A DNA stretch of 64,000 nt, taken from positions 436,001 through 500,000 of the forward strand of contig CM049314.1 of NCBI GenBank assembly GCA_026874595.1, read 5' to 3'. The first letter of the stretch is position 1; each line of letters begins with the position of its first letter. Under the pieces are notes generated by a model that saw only the letters and a program-made list of their open reading frames with translations, ran no database searches and had not been told where the DNA came from. Below, piece by piece: positions 62,352-64,000 of this stretch. This DNA is from Sipunculus nudus (lineage: Eukaryota; Annelida; Sipuncula; Golfingiida; Sipunculidae). The position numbers and the translations under genes were made by a program.

Positions 62352-63620
62352 TATAGGCATTTCTTTGAATGGTCACGTGTTCTCGTTTCACGAGAAACGG
62401 TGCGAGATATGACGAGACTTGCGATTGAATGACTAAGAACTAGAGGGATGCTGTCTAACGCCAAACACCAGACCTTTCTATCGCAAATATCAACAGAGAG
62501 AGAAGCTGGAAAACTCCGAATTTTCAGATTGTCAAGTTTTACCCCAAAATTTGGTAACCATGGTAACGGCAGCACAAAGCAACATGTGCGAAGGGATAAG
62601 CCAATGTTCCTAGTTTCAGATACGACCCAAAAAATGGTGTCACGTTTAATATTTTTTGAGATATTGCAGAAAAATGATATGTTACAGTGTTTCATGTACC
62701 ACGCCCCCTGGTGGCTATTTCCAAAAAATGAAAAATTGGTTTCGAGATATTTCTAAATAACACAAAATATGTCATTTTCAAAGTCATAGTTTAAAAAATG
62801 CGACCTGTAAGCCATATTTAATGAAATCTCGAAAATTCTCGTTTGACGAGAAATGGTGCGAGATTTTACGAGACTTTCACTTGTATAATTAAAAGCTTAT
62901 TTAGTACTATCTGATGCAAAAAACTAGAACTCTCTAGCTTTAAAAATGACAAAGTTAGAAAAATTAGGCCTTTTATTTTCGAAAATCATGAGTTTCCCCC
63001 CAAAATGTGTAACCATAGAAACAGCAGATTTCAGCAACATATATATCAGAAGAAAGGCCTTGGAATGCCGATTAAAATGAGCCCTGTTTGAAGTGGCTAT
63101 GACAAATAGTAATGGAGATATGAAGAAAAGAGCACTTTAGGAACTTTTGATGACCTTGACCTTGACCTTTGACCTATATTGCCCAAAAACAATAGGCTTC
63201 TTGCATTTTTGATTTTACACAAACTGTGAAAGTTTGAAAGCGATGGGATCAAAATTGCGACCTGTAGAGACTGGACAGACAAACAAACAAACAAACAAAC
63301 AGACAAACAGACATCCGCGACTGACCAACCAGCTTGCGAAAATCGAAGATTTCCGGCAAGCAATAAAGTCTGGACTGTGCCTCCAACATGTATGATCATA
63401 GATGGGGCCCGGAGAGGCCGTCACGCACCGCTGCACACGCCGGCCGCCCACCGTAGGGACCCTGCCGCCACTTGCGGCGACGGCACGTGTCTTCGTGGTT
63501 TGGCGAAAAACGGCGCGAGATTTGACGAGACTAACAATGTGACCCCTGAATGTGACTGCGAGTGTCAGCCGCTATCCAGCGCTGCAAACCATGTGTCTGT
63601 AGCGTGAAAAATGACATAAT
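62352..63620. repeat. 1269-bp unit III-2
   Basis: Shares private marks with the next unit (GACATAATTATAGG, AGAGAGAGAAGC, CGACCCAAAAAA). CTCF-type motif 62702-62715; one hairpin. Confidence 0.96.
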
Positions 63621-64000
63621 TATAGGCATTTCTTTGAATGGTCACGTGTTCTCGTTTCACGAGAAACGGTGCGAGATATGACGAGACTTGCGATTGAATG
63701 ACTAAGAACTAGAGGGATGCTGTCTAACGCCAAACACCAGACCTTTCTATCGCAAATATCAACAGAGAGAGAAGCTGGAAAACTCCGAATTTTCAGATTG
63801 TCAAGTTTTACCCCAAAATTTGGTAACCATGGTAACGGCAGCACAAAGCAACATGTGCGAAGGGATAAGCCAATGTTCCTAGTTTCAGATACGACCCAAA
63901 AAATGGTGTCACGTTTAATATTTTTTGAGATATTGCAGAAAAATGATATGTTACAGTGTTTCATGTACCACGCCCCCTGGTGGCTATTTCCAAAAAATGA
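63621..64000. repeat. 1269-type unit III-3, cut by window end
   Basis: First 380 bp, matching III-2 in its private marks. CTCF-type motif 63971-63984. Confidence 0.95.

Overview
This is non-coding tandem-repeat (satellite) DNA from a eukaryote. No credible protein-coding gene, rRNA or tRNA was found in 64 kb. The style of the repeats suggests a marine or aquatic invertebrate, perhaps a mollusc or another lophotrochozoan: AAAC/CAGA simple-repeat tails, runs of TGACCT half-sites followed by AAAACAATAGG, and an X-box-like GTAACCATGGTAAC. That placement is from memory of such repeats and is only moderately sure.

Layout: (I) 1-7352, five complete and one truncated copy of a 1269-bp unit. (D1) 7353-10762, a divergent interlude of 148-bp monomers followed by variant units. 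(II) 10763-31412, sixteen complete 1269/1329-bp units and a stub. Then a run of exactly 500 N (31413-31912). (9.7-kb array) 31913-57942, two full copies and one partial copy of a 9.7-kb higher unit. Each holds about 2.2 kb of sequence found nowhere else in the window, a 365-bp satellite of five or six copies, and four diverged 1269-type units. (D2) 57943-61010, a second 148-bp-monomer interlude that starts with the same block as D1. (III) 61011-64000, 1269-type units running off the end. Everything lies head-to-tail in one orientation.

The 1269-bp unit is modular. In order it has: an E-box and a TTCTCGT/ACGAGAA dyad; an X-box-like palindrome; a perfect CTCF core motif on the minus strand; a second dyad; a cassette carrying four TGACCT half-sites and ending in an (AAAC)n tail; a 28-nt hairpin followed by AATAAA; and a CpG-rich block with a second E-box. 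The cassette exists in three alternative versions and the hairpin module in one, two or three copies. The 148-bp monomers in D1 and D2 carry the same dyads and look like the ancestral material of the larger unit.

The most interesting signal is the CTCF-type motif. It occurs 37 times, always on the same strand, is intact in 36, and survives in the most diverged units. This resembles the organisation of CTCF-binding macrosatellites such as human DXZ4. A second curiosity is a TAATATTAC nonanucleotide inside a short stem-loop in most copies of the 365-bp satellite. Homopolymer length errors on both sides of the N run show that the sequence there is poorly polished, and that the join across it is not supported by sequence.
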